This document shows, in pieces, positions 1-11,300 of a DNA stretch of 64,000 bases (its first letter is position 1; the number at the start of each line of letters is the position of its first letter). Source of the DNA: Sphingobacterium rhinopitheci (GTDB lineage: Bacteria > Bacteroidota > Bacteroidia > Sphingobacteriales > Sphingobacteriaceae); contig NZ_JADEYQ010000014.1 in NCBI RefSeq assembly GCF_022627575.1, positions 24,280 to 88,279 on the forward strand, in the 5' to 3' direction. The notes beneath the pieces are model-generated. The model was given only the letters and a program-made list of their open reading frames with translations. It had not been told where the DNA came from and did not search any database. The translations under genes and the position numbers were made by a program.

Positions 1-811
1 AAGTGAATAAAGCTTTATGGCCTCGTGCATATCTAGTAGATTCGAATAATCCTAAAGATCCATTATCAAAGTGGCAATGAAATAAACAAGCGTCATCAAT
101 TTTTACATCTTCTAATTGGCCCGTCTCTTCATGCATACGTTGCTTTACAAATATTTCGGTCATCGCAGAAACATCCTTAATGCCACCATTCAACCACATT
201 GCTAAATCTATACAATGAGCGAGCAGATCTCCTGTTACCCCCGAACCAGCAGCTTCAGCATCCATGCGCCAAAATGCACGTCCCCCTTGCGGTAAATTTT
301 CATTGATGGTCCAATCTTGAAGAAAATTTGTTCTATAATGAAATATCTTACCCAGCTTGCCAGAGTCAACAATTTGCTTGGCTAATGTGACAGCGGGCAG
401 TCTACGATAATTGTACCACACCGTATTTCTAACCTTATTTTCTTCCACGGCTAGAACCATTTGCATTCCTTCTTCTAGCGTTCTAGACAAAGGTTTTTCA
501 CACAGAATCATCTTTCCTGCTTTAGCCGCAGCGATAGCAATTTCAAAGTGCATATTATTAGGCGTACAAATATCGATAGCATCGATATCATCTCTTTGGA
601 TCAGCTTGCGCCAGTCTGTTTCATACGATTCATAACCCCATTGCTCAGCAAAGGCTTTCACTTTATCTTCACTACGTGAACACACCGCTTTTAATATAGG
701 TTTATATTCGAGATCAGGAAAAAAATTTGGTACTCTAGCATAACCATTGGAGTGAGTTCTCCCCATAAACCCACAACCAATCAACCCTATTCTTAATTCT
801 TTTTTAAGCAT
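1..811 (-). CDS. Gfo/Idh/MocA family oxidoreductase (partial, C-terminus off the left edge)
   Basis: Reading the minus strand from the ATG at 811 gives an open frame of about 270 codons that runs off the window, so the C-terminus is missing. The N-terminus carries a Rossmann dinucleotide motif ([13 protein letters not shown], residues ~8-20). About residue 95 there is the family's CEKPLS motif, whose Lys is the usual catalytic/cofactor residue. Further on the frame contains a [14 protein letters not shown] segment and a [14 protein letters not shown] helix typical of the C-terminal substrate domain. Such enzymes oxidise or reduce sugars and polyols with NAD(P). There is no Tat-type leader, so it is predicted cytoplasmic. 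It follows the TIM-barrel isomerase gene by 12 bases and is the last visible gene of the SusC/D operon. The substrate cannot be told from sequence. Confidence 0.88.
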   Translation of the reverse strand, partial: MLKKELRIGLIGCGFMGRTHSNGYARVPNFFPDLEYKPILKAVCSRSEDKVKAFAEQWGYESYETDWRKLIQRDDIDAIDICTPNNMHFEIAIAAAKAGKMILCEKPLSRTLEEGMQMVLAVEENKVRNTVWYNYRRLPAVTLAKQIVDSGKLGKIFHYRTNFLQDWTINENLPQGGRAFWRMDAEAAGSGVTGDLLAHCIDLAMWLNGGIKDVSAMTEIFVKQRMHEETGQLEDVKIDDACLFHCHFDNGSLGLFESTRYARGHKALFT

Positions 812-823
812 AATTATAACGAT

Positions 824-1861
824 TTAATGTTTAGACCAACCATGTTGATCACGTACTTTAATTAAGGTTTCTAAAATAGAATCCCAAGTTTCTTGCTTAT
901 GCATCACCTCGTTGGGAAACATACAACCATCCCAGCATATATGATCAAATGCTTTAGTTAATTGCCCATTATCATCTCTCAACCAATAGCCTGCATCATT
1001 GATAATATCCAACTTACCATTAGGATCAGTTGGTAAGCAGTGACGTCCCGTTTTATCGTGTGAGCCCGATCCAAATACTGTTCCATCATTTTGAGCGACA
1101 TGAAAATCAATGGTCCAAGGGCGCAATTGTGCCGTCAGAAACTTCAAACCACGTTCTAATTCTTCGCGATCATCCCATTGAAAATCTTCTTTCAATATTC
1201 TATCTTCAGGACTATTATAACCTAGTAAATACAAAAATGTATGCGACATATCCGCTTGAAACCCGATATTATCGCGATCTACTAACTCCAATGTATCGAG
1301 CATTTTGCGCCAGCTCTGCATTCCACCCCAGCAAATTTCACCTTCAGCAGCTAATCGTTCACCAAAGCCTGCAGCTACATCACATGCTCTACGAAAGGTA
1401 TCCGCTATCAGCTTGGTATTTTCTAATGGATTGGTAGCCCAATCCTCCACGCTAGATGCCGAATCTATACGTATCACATTATTGGTTCTGATGCCTTGTT
1501 TACGGAGCTTATATCCCATCTCTGCAGCTTTAGCTACCACATCGACAAAGCGATCACGATCTGCCTGAGAGCCCATTGCAGCGCCACCATCGGGAGGCCA
1601 AATAGGTGCTACCAAAGTACCAATATCCAATCCGTAGCCCCCGATTTTATCCACTACCCAACTGATATGGTCGTCCGAAGTATCTAATTTTACATGAGGA
1701 TCAAATAACCCAAGATCAACACCGTCGAATTTAACCCCATTGACATTTGCCGCGGCTGTTTTTGTTAATAGTTCATCTAATGATATAATAGGTTCATGAT
1801 CCCCTTTTCCTACGATACCGGGCCATGTTGCATTGTGTAATTTTGGAAAATTGTTGCTCAT
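824..1861 (-). CDS. Sugar phosphate isomerase/epimerase-like TIM-barrel protein
   Basis: 345 residues without a signal peptide, so cytoplasmic. The pattern resembles the xylose-isomerase-like TIM-barrel family (AP endonuclease 2 fold): a GVKFDGVDLG strand near the N-terminus, GLDIGTLVAPIWPP, EGEICWGGMQSW mid-protein, and a run of metal-ligand candidates (FQADMSHTF, TIDFHVAQND, HICWDGCMFPNE). Members isomerise, epimerise or dehydrate sugars, inosose or keto-sugars using a divalent metal. The gene sits between the cupin protein (18 bases upstream) and the Gfo/Idh oxidoreductase (12 bases downstream), a pairing common in cyclitol and keto-sugar catabolism. The family call is firm; the reaction is not known. 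Confidence 0.8.
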   Translation of the reverse strand: MSNNFPKLHNATWPGIVGKGDHEPIISLDELLTKTAAANVNGVKFDGVDLGLFDPHVKLDTSDDHISWVVDKIGGYGLDIGTLVAPIWPPDGGAAMGSQADRDRFVDVVAKAAEMGYKLRKQGIRTNNVIRIDSASSVEDWATNPLENTKLIADTFRRACDVAAGFGERLAAEGEICWGGMQSWRKMLDTLELVDRDNIGFQADMSHTFLYLLGYNSPEDRILKEDFQWDDREELERGLKFLTAQLRPWTIDFHVAQNDGTVFGSGSHDKTGRHCLPTDPNGKLDIINDAGYWLRDDNGQLTKAFDHICWDGCMFPNEVMHKQETWDSILETLIKVRDQHGWSKH

Positions 1862-1879
1862 AATAATAATATTTAGCGG

Positions 1880-3091
1880 TTAACTATTTAGTTTTAAATC
1901 TGGGTTATTAGGGCCAAAATGCTTAAGCATTACGATAGGATCAGCTTTAGAATGATTCTCTATCCAAACGCCATTTTTAGCAGCCTCCTCAGAAACAAAA
2001 TACTCATCGTAAGTCAATTGTCCATAGCGTATCAATGATGGTGTCTCCAATGGCCATTCATTGAGTTTACCATGACCTTGCATCATAATCAAGCCATATG
2101 CTGCAGCATCTTTTATCAATACCTTTTGCCCCGGAAATACAGTGAGCTCTTTCGCTGAAAAATCAGCTGACTTATAACAAATCCATTTTTCATTATAACC
2201 TTCCCTTTCCATTTCAGCTTCCTCTTTGACAGGAACAGGAGGCATAAAGCGATTTTGCATCATATTTGGATCTACGTTAAGATCCCAATCAATGATATCC
2301 ATCAAAGCATCAAAATCACCCTTTTTATCCTCAGGAACCCCTTTCCACAATAATTCCTCATCGATGATTGCTTCATTGACTAAAGATTGATACATCGCAA
2401 ATACATCAGAAGCTTTTTGAGGCTCGTAAGTACACAAACTACCAGGAGCATGTAGCAATCCCGGAGGAACATCCCAGCCCGTACCTGGTTCTAAACGGTA
2501 AGCTTGAGAATAATTTGTAATTTTATTATCACCTTTAGTAAAATTTTGCAGGCAATTTTTAATGGTTTCTTTCGATGTACCCGGCGCGATACCGATAAAG
2601 GTATATGGAAAATCACCGCCATGATTATTTAGCTGTGGTGGAAAATAATAAGCTTCAGGTTTACCTACTTGTCCTATAAGAGCTGCTTTTTCATCATTGT
2701 GATGAATATGATGCGGTAAAGGCCCCATATTATCAAAAAACTTAGAATACATAGGCCAAGCTTTATATTCATCCCACAGTTTATCACCTATTAATCTACC
2801 TTTTAATTCATTGACACAGTCAGCAAGAAGAATTTGCTCTACCTTTCCATCCTCTTCATATACCACAAAACTTAAGCCTTCATGCTCGCCTGTCAAAGGG
2901 CCATTCTTTGCTGCTGTAGTTGATGAAAACCAACGTTCATCAATACCTCCACGCTCGCCACCCAAAATATAATAATCATCAGGATGTAGTTTAATACGAC
3001 GTCCAGGCACACAAAATGACCTTGGCACCCAATTTGGAGCCAACCTCAATACACCATTTCCTTGTTTAAAAGCTTTTTCAATATTTCCCAT
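1880..3091 (-). CDS. Cupin, mannose-6-phosphate-isomerase-like protein
   Basis: 403 residues, no signal peptide. A His-rich segment about residues 125-131 (HHIHHND), followed by YYFPPQLNNHGG and later GTGWDVPPGLLHAPG, resembles the metal-binding cupin motifs of class I mannose-6-phosphate isomerases. The C-terminal third (VFPGQKVLIKDAAAYGLIMMQGHG) looks like a second, degenerate cupin. The likely role is a metal-dependent sugar isomerase or sugar-binding enzyme in the cytoplasm. It lies 19 bases downstream of the DUF4432 gene and 18 bases before the TIM-barrel gene, so translation within one operon is likely. I cannot assign a substrate, and classical mannose-6-phosphate activity is not implied. 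Confidence 0.7.
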   Translation of the reverse strand: MGNIEKAFKQGNGVLRLAPNWVPRSFCVPGRRIKLHPDDYYILGGERGGIDERWFSSTTAAKNGPLTGEHEGLSFVVYEEDGKVEQILLADCVNELKGRLIGDKLWDEYKAWPMYSKFFDNMGPLPHHIHHNDEKAALIGQVGKPEAYYFPPQLNNHGGDFPYTFIGIAPGTSKETIKNCLQNFTKGDNKITNYSQAYRLEPGTGWDVPPGLLHAPGSLCTYEPQKASDVFAMYQSLVNEAIIDEELLWKGVPEDKKGDFDALMDIIDWDLNVDPNMMQNRFMPPVPVKEEAEMEREGYNEKWICYKSADFSAKELTVFPGQKVLIKDAAAYGLIMMQGHGKLNEWPLETPSLIRYGQLTYDEYFVSEEAAKNGVWIENHSKADPIVMLKHFGPNNPDLKLNS

Positions 3092-3110
3092 TGAATTTAT
3101 ATTTGATTTA

Positions 3111-4160
3111 TTATTTGGTTATTTTTTCAATACTATTTGAAAGGTCAATACGTAACTCATATTTCTTACGTTCATAGGGTTTCAGTATGATAAGATCATT
3201 TGTCTCCCGCACCTTACGTTGTCCTATTGGCGGATTAGTACCCGGCTCTAAACCAGTCACATATTCACCAACACCCCAATGTTGCCAATTGGTAAGCCAC
3301 GGTAATTGGCGTTTATCAAAAGTTAGCGCTAATGCGATACCCAGATTTTTATTCTGAATACCGCAGAGACTAACATAATCTGTATCATAGGCAATATCTA
3401 TAAAAGCAGCCTCCTCACCTGCACCATTATGCGCAGCTAAGGGCGATTGACAAATTTTAAACGAATTACCTTCTTTAAATATTTTGTTATTTTCACCTTT
3501 TTCTCGTGCTGACCAATCCCCTTCCCACAGCAATTCAGTGCCCTTATCAATCAATGGATAACCGAAATTGAAATGATACAAAAGCATATGTGGTGCATCT
3601 ATATTACCCACATTGACCACCTCATCTGTCAAATACAATGTAGGCTCACCTAAAATACAGCGAATAGTACGCCTCAGTTCAAGGTTTACACCTAACGGAT
3701 GCCCTTGCTTTATGATCCCCGAAATAAACATCTCCCTATCACCTGTCATTAAATCCGGTTGTTTGATCTGGATAATTTCGGCAGCACAGTTGCTAATCTG
3801 ATCATGCAATCCTCGCGTACCATATGCATCCTCTTCAGGTCCACCAACGTGTGTTAATCCACAGGTAACTAATAGGCCACCACCAAATGTGTGTAGCCAA
3901 TTAGTTCCTTGATTTGCTAAGGGTTGAGGTGCTGTCACGCCCAATCGACTAATCCAACTCAAATTATACTGATTATAAGCCGCATCTGAAATATCCATCG
4001 CTCTATCCAACAAGACTTTGAATCGAAAGCCAGCTCCGGTATTGACCCAAGCTATTCGCGAGCCTCTACCCAAGCCATTGTCCAAAATAGATGTTTCTAT
4101 GCCACCTACTTGAGCCGTATTGGAGACCTTGGTTAGCCAGTCTTTATTCAAGTAATCCAC
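3111..4160 (-). CDS. DUF4432 family aldose-1-epimerase-like protein
   Basis: 349 residues with no signal peptide. The sequence has the features I associate with DUF4432, a galactose-mutarotase-like beta-sandwich: a DRAMDISDA segment about residues 52-60, GGGLLVTCGLTHVGGP near residue 95, TRGLHDQISN, and the late motif LPWLTNWQHWGVGEYVTGLEPGTNPP. The family is expected to bind carbohydrate and may change anomeric or ring configuration. Here it sits between the periplasmic dehydrogenase gene and the cupin gene, 11 and 19 bases away, so it probably handles the oxidised sugar or its phosphate in the cytoplasm. Function beyond carbohydrate binding is inference. Confidence 0.8.
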   Translation of the reverse strand: MDYLNKDWLTKVSNTAQVGGIETSILDNGLGRGSRIAWVNTGAGFRFKVLLDRAMDISDAAYNQYNLSWISRLGVTAPQPLANQGTNWLHTFGGGLLVTCGLTHVGGPEEDAYGTRGLHDQISNCAAEIIQIKQPDLMTGDREMFISGIIKQGHPLGVNLELRRTIRCILGEPTLYLTDEVVNVGNIDAPHMLLYHFNFGYPLIDKGTELLWEGDWSAREKGENNKIFKEGNSFKICQSPLAAHNGAGEEAAFIDIAYDTDYVSLCGIQNKNLGIALALTFDKRQLPWLTNWQHWGVGEYVTGLEPGTNPPIGQRKVRETNDLIILKPYERKKYELRIDLSNSIEKITK

Positions 4161-4171
4161 GATCAGATATA

Positions 4172-6850
4172 TTATTTTTTGTTATAAATCTCGTTGTTTT
4201 CATTACCACCAGACATGAGGTATGCCATGATATCACGCACTTCCTCTGGGCTCATCGTATTTAGTGTGCCTGGAGGCATGATCGATACCTCGGAACGTTT
4301 GATATCTTTAACATCCTTCTTAGGAACATTTTTCGTCAATTGAGGTGCATAAGGATTCTGCGAAATAATATAATTGTTATCATCCTCACTCATCAAACGT
4401 CCTAATACCGATGAGCCGTCTTTCATATTGAAAACTTTAGATTCATATTGATCGGATATTACTTTACTAGGCTTTATAATAGATTCCAACATGTCACGTT
4501 TCGAAAAACGCGTACCTAATTGTGTTAAGTCAGGCCCAACAGAACCACCCTCACCTTTCATGGCATGACAAGAGGCACATTTTACCGCAATAAACAATTC
4601 TTTACCCCGTTTAAAGCTTCTCGGTTCAGTACCCTGATCTAATATTTTTAACGCCGTATCCACTTCCCAATTTCTACCAGGACCTTTTGGATATACGACA
4701 TTTTCTGCTAATCGAGTTCCATTTTGATTTAGTAGAGAATCACCAGATATTTTACCATAATATGCTTGTTTGTCTTGAGGTACATTTTTCAACGCTAATT
4801 TTCGAGCATTATCAATGAATCCTATATAGCTGTTTCCACCTTTATAACCAAATGCATTATTAAACCATTTAAAATATTCTTCTTGTAATTCAGGTGTCCA
4901 TCCTTCCTTCGCTTCGCTCAAATTTGTAGCGAAGAAAATCTGTTGTGCAGGAGGCATATTGGCTAACATATCCGCTATATCCAAACCATACTGCGGATTA
5001 CGTAATATCAGATCTGAAGAACTCATAAAAACAGTTTCATCTTTGTCATCTTCTGCCACCTTTAATAAGGCCAATGTCTTTGGAACGACAGACTCACTAC
5101 CCAACGCTATTAACAACTTAGACAATTGTCTATTGAGGAAATTACTATTAGCAGGATACAAAGGTTCTAGCCTTTTCACCAATGCTTCACGAACTTCACC
5201 TTCAGGTTTTCCCATTCTAGCAATTACAACTTCGTATACTCGCGTCAAATTACCTAACATCGTAGGGTTGAGTTGATCAATAGGAATAGTTGCTAGCTTG
5301 GCTAATATCTTAGGCTCTAAAGAAGGATCGCCCACATGTGCTAATGCAAGCATTGCTTCGGTGATACGTAATACATTCGTTTCTTTAAAGGCCAAATTTA
5401 TCCATGAATCAATAGGCTGGTGCTCTAAAGCTACACGCGCTGCAAAACGAATATGACGATCATTATACCCTAAATAAGGCCATATTTTATCGGCTACATC
5501 TTCAGGTGCTGATGTACTATGATATTTTTCAATTTCACGACGCAATTTCACGCCTTCAGGTACTTCCCGTTTAGCCATTTGAACTTTCATATTATCATGA
5601 TCTTCATGATAAATACGGTAAAGATCAGATTCCAACCTCCGACCACCTGTCAAAAAGTAAAGCGCCCCATCAGGACCTATTAACCCATCCGTCAATGCTA
5701 AGGGGGATCCTGACACAAACTCTTCTGCTGTAGCTTTGTAAGTAGCTCCATCAGGTACTAATTGTACAGCATAGATAATTCCAAAGCTCCAATCAAAGGC
5801 AAATAAGCTATTTCTGTATTTCTCTGGAAATTTGGCATTATGTGCATTGATTAAATTTGTTGGCGACCCTTGCCCCACATTTAATGCAGCAGGTAGGTTA
5901 TCTATATAATTAGCATCCCATTTAGCCGTTCCTTTTCTCCAACCAAACTCACCACCACTTGGTACGTGCAGTATTCTTGTAGGACGATACCATGGCATTC
6001 CAAAATCCCATTCCATATCTGAATCATAAGCAAATAATTCACCATCATTATTAAATGCTATGTCAAACCCGTTACGAAATCCTGAAGCGATCAGTTCCCA
6101 TGAAGTACCATCTGCATCAGTTTTAGCAACCCAACCACCATGATTGTGGGAATCAGAATCATGCCCATGTGTATCCAAAATATAAGGGAATAGATTGTCT
6201 ATACTAGTCGCAGGAGTAGTACGATAAGCATCCATTTGTGGTACTTTGGTAAAATTACCCGCAACAACATAAATCGAAGAATCAGGACCTAATATAACAG
6301 AATGTGGCCCATGTTCACCATCACCTTCCAAGGCTAGCATTTGTGATATTTTATCAAATTGATCATCACCATTTGTATCTTGCAAGCGGTACAAACCTGA
6401 ACTTTTAGCAAACTTTTCATTACCTCTATGATTTACCATCACGTACAAACTGTTATTAGCCCACAACAATCCCTGCGCAAAACCCATCCCTACTTTATTG
6501 GTACTCGTATCAGATGGATCTCTACCTTCAATCGGAAAATCTAACGCTTCAATCTTAGCTTTCACCGTAGAATCAGCACCTATAGGCGGCAATTCTATCC
6601 TAAAAAGGCCACCGAATTGATCAGAGGTAATCATACGACCTTTGTCATCAAAGGCCATTGATACCCAGGACCCATTACCACTGTCTGAGGGACTATATAT
6701 ATGCTCAATAGCAAATCCCTCGGGTAAGGTTATTTTCTCTGTTTTTGGATTTGTACTTTTATCCTTTTCTTTCTTGGTACTGCAGGCTGCTACCGTTACT
6801 AAAAGTAGCATTACAGAAAAACATAATTGTACGCTCTTGATTTTCATCAT
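4172..6850 (-). CDS. Periplasmic lipoprotein: beta-propeller sugar dehydrogenase-like, HEAT and cytochrome c domains
   Basis: 892 residues. The N-terminus is a lipoprotein signal with lipobox VAAC (Cys23). Residues ~40-430 resemble the glucose/sorbosone dehydrogenase beta-propeller (repeated GPDGALYFLTGG-, SMAFDDKGRM- and DGEHGPHSVILG-like blades). Residues ~440-690 look like HEAT-type helical repeats (IRFAARVALEHQP). A C-terminal class I cytochrome c has the haem site C758-A-S-C761-H762 and a Met-rich end suited to the axial ligand. This architecture is familiar from planctomycete and Bacteroidota 'membrane-bound dehydrogenase' proteins. It probably oxidises a sugar in the periplasm and passes electrons to the respiratory chain. 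It is 26 bases downstream of susD, so it should share the locus substrate. Whether it binds PQQ cannot be read from sequence. Confidence 0.82.
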   Translation of the reverse strand: MMKIKSVQLCFSVMLLLVTVAACSTKKEKDKSTNPKTEKITLPEGFAIEHIYSPSDSGNGSWVSMAFDDKGRMITSDQFGGLFRIELPPIGADSTVKAKIEALDFPIEGRDPSDTSTNKVGMGFAQGLLWANNSLYVMVNHRGNEKFAKSSGLYRLQDTNGDDQFDKISQMLALEGDGEHGPHSVILGPDSSIYVVAGNFTKVPQMDAYRTTPATSIDNLFPYILDTHGHDSDSHNHGGWVAKTDADGTSWELIASGFRNGFDIAFNNDGELFAYDSDMEWDFGMPWYRPTRILHVPSGGEFGWRKGTAKWDANYIDNLPAALNVGQGSPTNLINAHNAKFPEKYRNSLFAFDWSFGIIYAVQLVPDGATYKATAEEFVSGSPLALTDGLIGPDGALYFLTGGRRLESDLYRIYHEDHDNMKVQMAKREVPEGVKLRREIEKYHSTSAPEDVADKIWPYLGYNDRHIRFAARVALEHQPIDSWINLAFKETNVLRITEAMLALAHVGDPSLEPKILAKLATIPIDQLNPTMLGNLTRVYEVVIARMGKPEGEVREALVKRLEPLYPANSNFLNRQLSKLLIALGSESVVPKTLALLKVAEDDKDETVFMSSSDLILRNPQYGLDIADMLANMPPAQQIFFATNLSEAKEGWTPELQEEYFKWFNNAFGYKGGNSYIGFIDNARKLALKNVPQDKQAYYGKISGDSLLNQNGTRLAENVVYPKGPGRNWEVDTALKILDQGTEPRSFKRGKELFIAVKCASCHAMKGEGGSVGPDLTQLGTRFSKRDMLESIIKPSKVISDQYESKVFNMKDGSSVLGRLMSEDDNNYIISQNPYAPQLTKNVPKKDVKDIKRSEVSIMPPGTLNTMSPEEVRDIMAYLMSGGNENNEIYNKK

Positions 6851-6876
6851 TTTGGTTGATTATAGTTTATAATATA

Positions 6877-8361
6877 TTAGTATCCTAAATTTTGTTCAAT
6901 ACCATTAACTTGAATTTCTCTACTCGGAATAGGGTACAATAACATAAAATCTTGCACTTGATAAGAAGCATTACTCAGACGTGACAAACGAGCTTTCTCT
7001 TCTACACCATGATCATTCATGATTTGGACTGCCTTATCTGTACGCAGCAACTGGTACCATCTATGGTTTTCAAAAGCTACCTCAACGCGTTGCTCCTTTG
7101 CAATAGCTTCGCGAAGATCTTCTTTTGAAAGGCCTGATATAGGCGCTAATCCGGCACGATTTCTAACCTTATTCAAATGTAAATACGGGTCGCCAGTACC
7201 AGCTTCATTTTGCGCTTCCGCCAACAATAATAATACATGACCATACCTATAAACAGGCCAATTCTCATTAGAACGACCATCCTCTGGATAGGGTGCATGA
7301 TAAAATTTCTTTATAAAAGGCATCTTCCCTCCGAAAGCTACAGCCTCTTGAAAGGAGGCATTAGAAGCGTCATCAAATAATTGAATAGATTCATTTTTAC
7401 GTAAGTCCCCCACCTCATAAGCATTATATATACTAGGTGTTGGAATATTGCCCCCGCCAAGATTACCTGTAAAGCCTAATAATTGAACTTTAGCATTTCT
7501 TGGGCCGAACATATAAATAAAATTACTGTTCTCTCCTTCTATTGACTGATCGTATTGTACCTCAAAAACAGATTCGGCATTGTTCTTCGAATTTGGGTTA
7601 AAACAATCACCATAATTATCCATCAAAGAGTACCCTAGTAGAGTAACTTGCTCTAAGGTTGTAACGGCTTCAGCATATTGTTTTCTTGTTAAATAAACAT
7701 CCCCCAACATAGTCAATGCAGCACCTTTGGTAACACGCCCCTTATTAGAACTATCATATGAATTAGGTAGTACTTGAGAGGCATCTTTCAAATCTTGTAC
7801 TATAACAGCATAAACCTCTTCTAAAGTTGCTTTTTTACCATCTGTAAAAGCTTCTTGTGGTGTTGTGACTTCCACAGTATGCAGCGGAATCTCCCCAAAT
7901 AAACGTACTAAATGAAAGTGAGAAAAAGCGCGTAAAAATTTTACTTCACCTATATATCTTTGCTTTAAATTGTCATCTGCAAAAGTAACATCGTCAATGC
8001 GAGACAATAACACATTAGCCTGGGAAACAATACCATATAAATTTGCCCATGCTGTGTTAATATAATTATTAGAAGCAGTGATCAAAAACTCATCAATTTC
8101 TTCACGTTGCTGAGTACCGCGATCTGATTCGTCATATTGATAATTTGTATTATCTGCGCGCATCTCTGTCAAGGCCCAAAAGTCTGATGTATATATACCT
8201 TGTAAACGGGCATAAACGCCATTCACGGCACGTAAAACCTGACCTTCATTTGAATAATAATTATCACCACTTGAAAAAGTATACGGTGTCACCTCTAATA
8301 AATGGTTACAGGAAGAAAAACCTAGCAATCCTAAACCCAATATTATATTTTTAATTTTCAT
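6877..8361 (-). CDS. SusD/RagB family outer-membrane nutrient-binding lipoprotein
   Basis: 494 residues with a lipoprotein signal (lipobox FSSC, Cys18), placing it on the outer-membrane surface. The family pattern is clear: N-terminal TPR-like helices (FLRAFSHFHLVRLFGEIPLHT about residues 134-154, then YAVIVQDLKDA and KGAALTMLGDVYL), and a late segment PVYRYGHVLLLLAEAQNEAG followed by LNKVRNRAGL. SusD proteins form the lid on the SusC barrel and capture the glycan or other ligand. It follows susC by only 9 bases, as usual for the pair. The ligand is unknown because neither a glycoside hydrolase nor a surface glycan-binding protein is in view. Confidence 0.96.
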   Translation of the reverse strand: MKIKNIILGLGLLGFSSCNHLLEVTPYTFSSGDNYYSNEGQVLRAVNGVYARLQGIYTSDFWALTEMRADNTNYQYDESDRGTQQREEIDEFLITASNNYINTAWANLYGIVSQANVLLSRIDDVTFADDNLKQRYIGEVKFLRAFSHFHLVRLFGEIPLHTVEVTTPQEAFTDGKKATLEEVYAVIVQDLKDASQVLPNSYDSSNKGRVTKGAALTMLGDVYLTRKQYAEAVTTLEQVTLLGYSLMDNYGDCFNPNSKNNAESVFEVQYDQSIEGENSNFIYMFGPRNAKVQLLGFTGNLGGGNIPTPSIYNAYEVGDLRKNESIQLFDDASNASFQEAVAFGGKMPFIKKFYHAPYPEDGRSNENWPVYRYGHVLLLLAEAQNEAGTGDPYLHLNKVRNRAGLAPISGLSKEDLREAIAKEQRVEVAFENHRWYQLLRTDKAVQIMNDHGVEEKARLSRLSNASYQVQDFMLLYPIPSREIQVNGIEQNLGY

Positions 8362-8370
8362 AATCTAATG

Positions 8371-11300
8371 CTAAAAATTGAAATTCAACCCTAATGTATA
8401 AATCCTTGGTACCGGATAAGAGCCATAATCAATACCCATCGCTAATGGACTAGTATCAGCTCTGTTAAGATTAGTTCCCTCAGGATTGCCATCATATCCT
8501 GTAAATAGGAATGGATTTTGCAGATTTGCATAAATGCGTAGATTATTAATTACTTTACCCACAGGCTTAGGTAATGTATAGCCTAAACTGATATTACGAA
8601 TCCATAAATAATCGGTTTTTTGAATAAACAGCGAGTGTGTATCACGATACATTACGCGACCACGACCAGTACCATTGGTAGTAGGTACCAAACCCGATCC
8701 TGGATTACTTTCCGAGCGCCAACGGTCTGCGACCTCTTTCCTTACATTAAATACACCGTCAATATTATCCGTATAGAAACGCCTAGCCTGTAACATTTCT
8801 TGTCCCATAGCACCCACCATCATGAAACGGAAATCAAAGCTTTTATAATTGAAACTATTGGTCATACCCCAAGTAAAATCAGGATAAGGATTACCAATTA
8901 CATCAAAATCGTCATTCGGAGTAATCTCACCATCACCATCCACATCCTTCATACGTAGGTTACCTGGTATTGCTCCGGGGAAACTTGGATATCTATCCAA
9001 ATCGGCCTGATTTTGATAGATCCCTTCCACGACATATCCGATAATCATACCAACGGGTTGACCGATACGGGTTATATTTGTGAAGTTCCCTTCAGAACTT
9101 TGTCCAGAATAAATAGGATCTGTACTTCTACCTAAAGTAATTACTTTATTGCGGTTAAATGATATATTGAAATCTGTATTCCAGCTAAAGTTATCTCTTT
9201 TGATATTTAGTGAATTCACTGAGAACTCAAAACCTTTATTCTCTACATTACCTCTATTTTCAGTAACATTACCAAAACCTGATGATTGAGGTACTGGCGT
9301 ATTTAATAATAAATCTAGGGTATTACGTTTGTAATAGTTCATTGTAAATGATAAGCGATTATTAAATACGGCTAAATCTACCCCAATATTTAACTCCTTC
9401 ATGCGCTCCCATCCCAATATTCTATTACCTAGATTATTCATTGTTCTACCGGGTGCTAAACTGCCTCCAAAAATATAGTTACTTGTACCGATACTACTTA
9501 ACGAAGCATAATTAGAAATATTAAAGTTTCCACTACGTCCGTAAGATGCCCTAAGTTTTAATTCATCTAACCATGGTGTATCTTTTAAGAAATTCTCCTC
9601 CGACAAACGCCAACCTACAGCTACAGAAGGAAAGGATCCCCAGACATTGTCTTTACCAAAGCGAGAAGAGCCATCTGAGCGGAATGATCCTGTGACTATA
9701 TATTTATCTTTATAAGAATAATTTAAACGTGCTAAATAGGAAATTAAGGCCCAATCCTCTATCCCGGTATTTCCCGTAATACGCGCGGCTGCATTCAATG
9801 TTTGAATATCATCATCTGGAAATTGTGAGCCATTAAAATTGGCTCCTTTATTCTTTTGTACCTGTACCGAATACCCTGCTAAAGCATTAAAAGAATGATC
9901 ATCATTTAATACGACATCATAAGACAATGTATTCTCATTCGCCCAATTTAAATACTGCTGTCTGTAATAACCACCGCTAGGAATAGATGCTCCGGGAGCA
10001 TTTTGGTTAGGGATAGTGGAAGGACGAAATGTTTCTCTACTTTCATCAAAATAATCGGCATTGAAGGTAGTCTTAAATTTCAGATTTTTTAAAATGCTGT
10101 ATTCTAAATAAGTACTAAATAGCATTTTCATACCACTACTTTTATCCACCCTTTCGTTGAAATACATTACAGGATTTGGGTTACCAAAAGAACCTGGAGA
10201 CTGAATATAAGGGACATAGCTACCATCATCATTATATATTTTCCCAACAGGAGTTGTGATTTGGAAAAATTCATCACGCCCCTGCCCATTAACGCCACCT
10301 CTTAAATAAGATAATGTAGGTGCTAAGTTGACGCCTACTTTAAGTTTATTAAAAATCGTACCATCGACATTTGCACGTACAGAAAAACGGTCTAAACCGG
10401 TATTTATAACTGTACCTTCTTGATTGAGATAACCTAATGAAACATATGAACGCATACTCTCACTACCACCACTTAAGTTTAAATTGACATCTGTCATGGG
10501 TGCCACACGTAATACTGCATCATACCAATCTACTCCTTCGCCTAGTGCTGCTGGATTTCTGTACTCTTCGGGAATATCATTAATAGTTGGTTCTCTTCCT
10601 TCTTCATAACGAATTTTGTCCTCAATAGCCTCTTTACGGAATTGCGCAAATTCTTGTGCATTCATTAAATTAGGTCTACCTTTTTTTGGAATTTGCTGTA
10701 ATCCTGTACTCGCAGCAACATTAATTTTCATTGCTCCAATAGCACCTTTTTTTGTGTTGATCAAAATAACACCATTAGAACCTCTGGAGCCATAAATTGC
10801 AGTTGCTGACGCATCTTTCAAGACAGTCATTGATTCTATATCCGCAGGATTAATTGTCGCTAATGGATTATTACGCTCACTGGAAGAAGACGGAATAGGG
10901 AAACCATCAATAACATACAAAGGCTGGCTACCAGCACCAATAGCTCCGATACCACGTACTTGAATCTTTGGTCCGCCACCTGGAGTACCATTAGATGCGC
11001 TTACCTGTACACCCGCAATCTGTCCTGTCAAAGCTTGGTCTGGACTTGCAATAGCTTGTCCTTTGACATTATTCATGGACACGGTTGCTATGGAGCCCGT
11101 AACATCTTTTTTCTGTTGACTACCGTACCCCACAACAACGACTTCATCAATATCTTGTTGAGAAGATTCTAAAACAACATTACTTGCTCCTGATGAATTG
11201 ACGGTAATTTCTTGTTCCTTAAACCCTATATTTTTAAAAACTAAGGTACTTCCCTTATCTACTTCAATTTCATAACGTCCATTAACATCCGTTGAAGTAG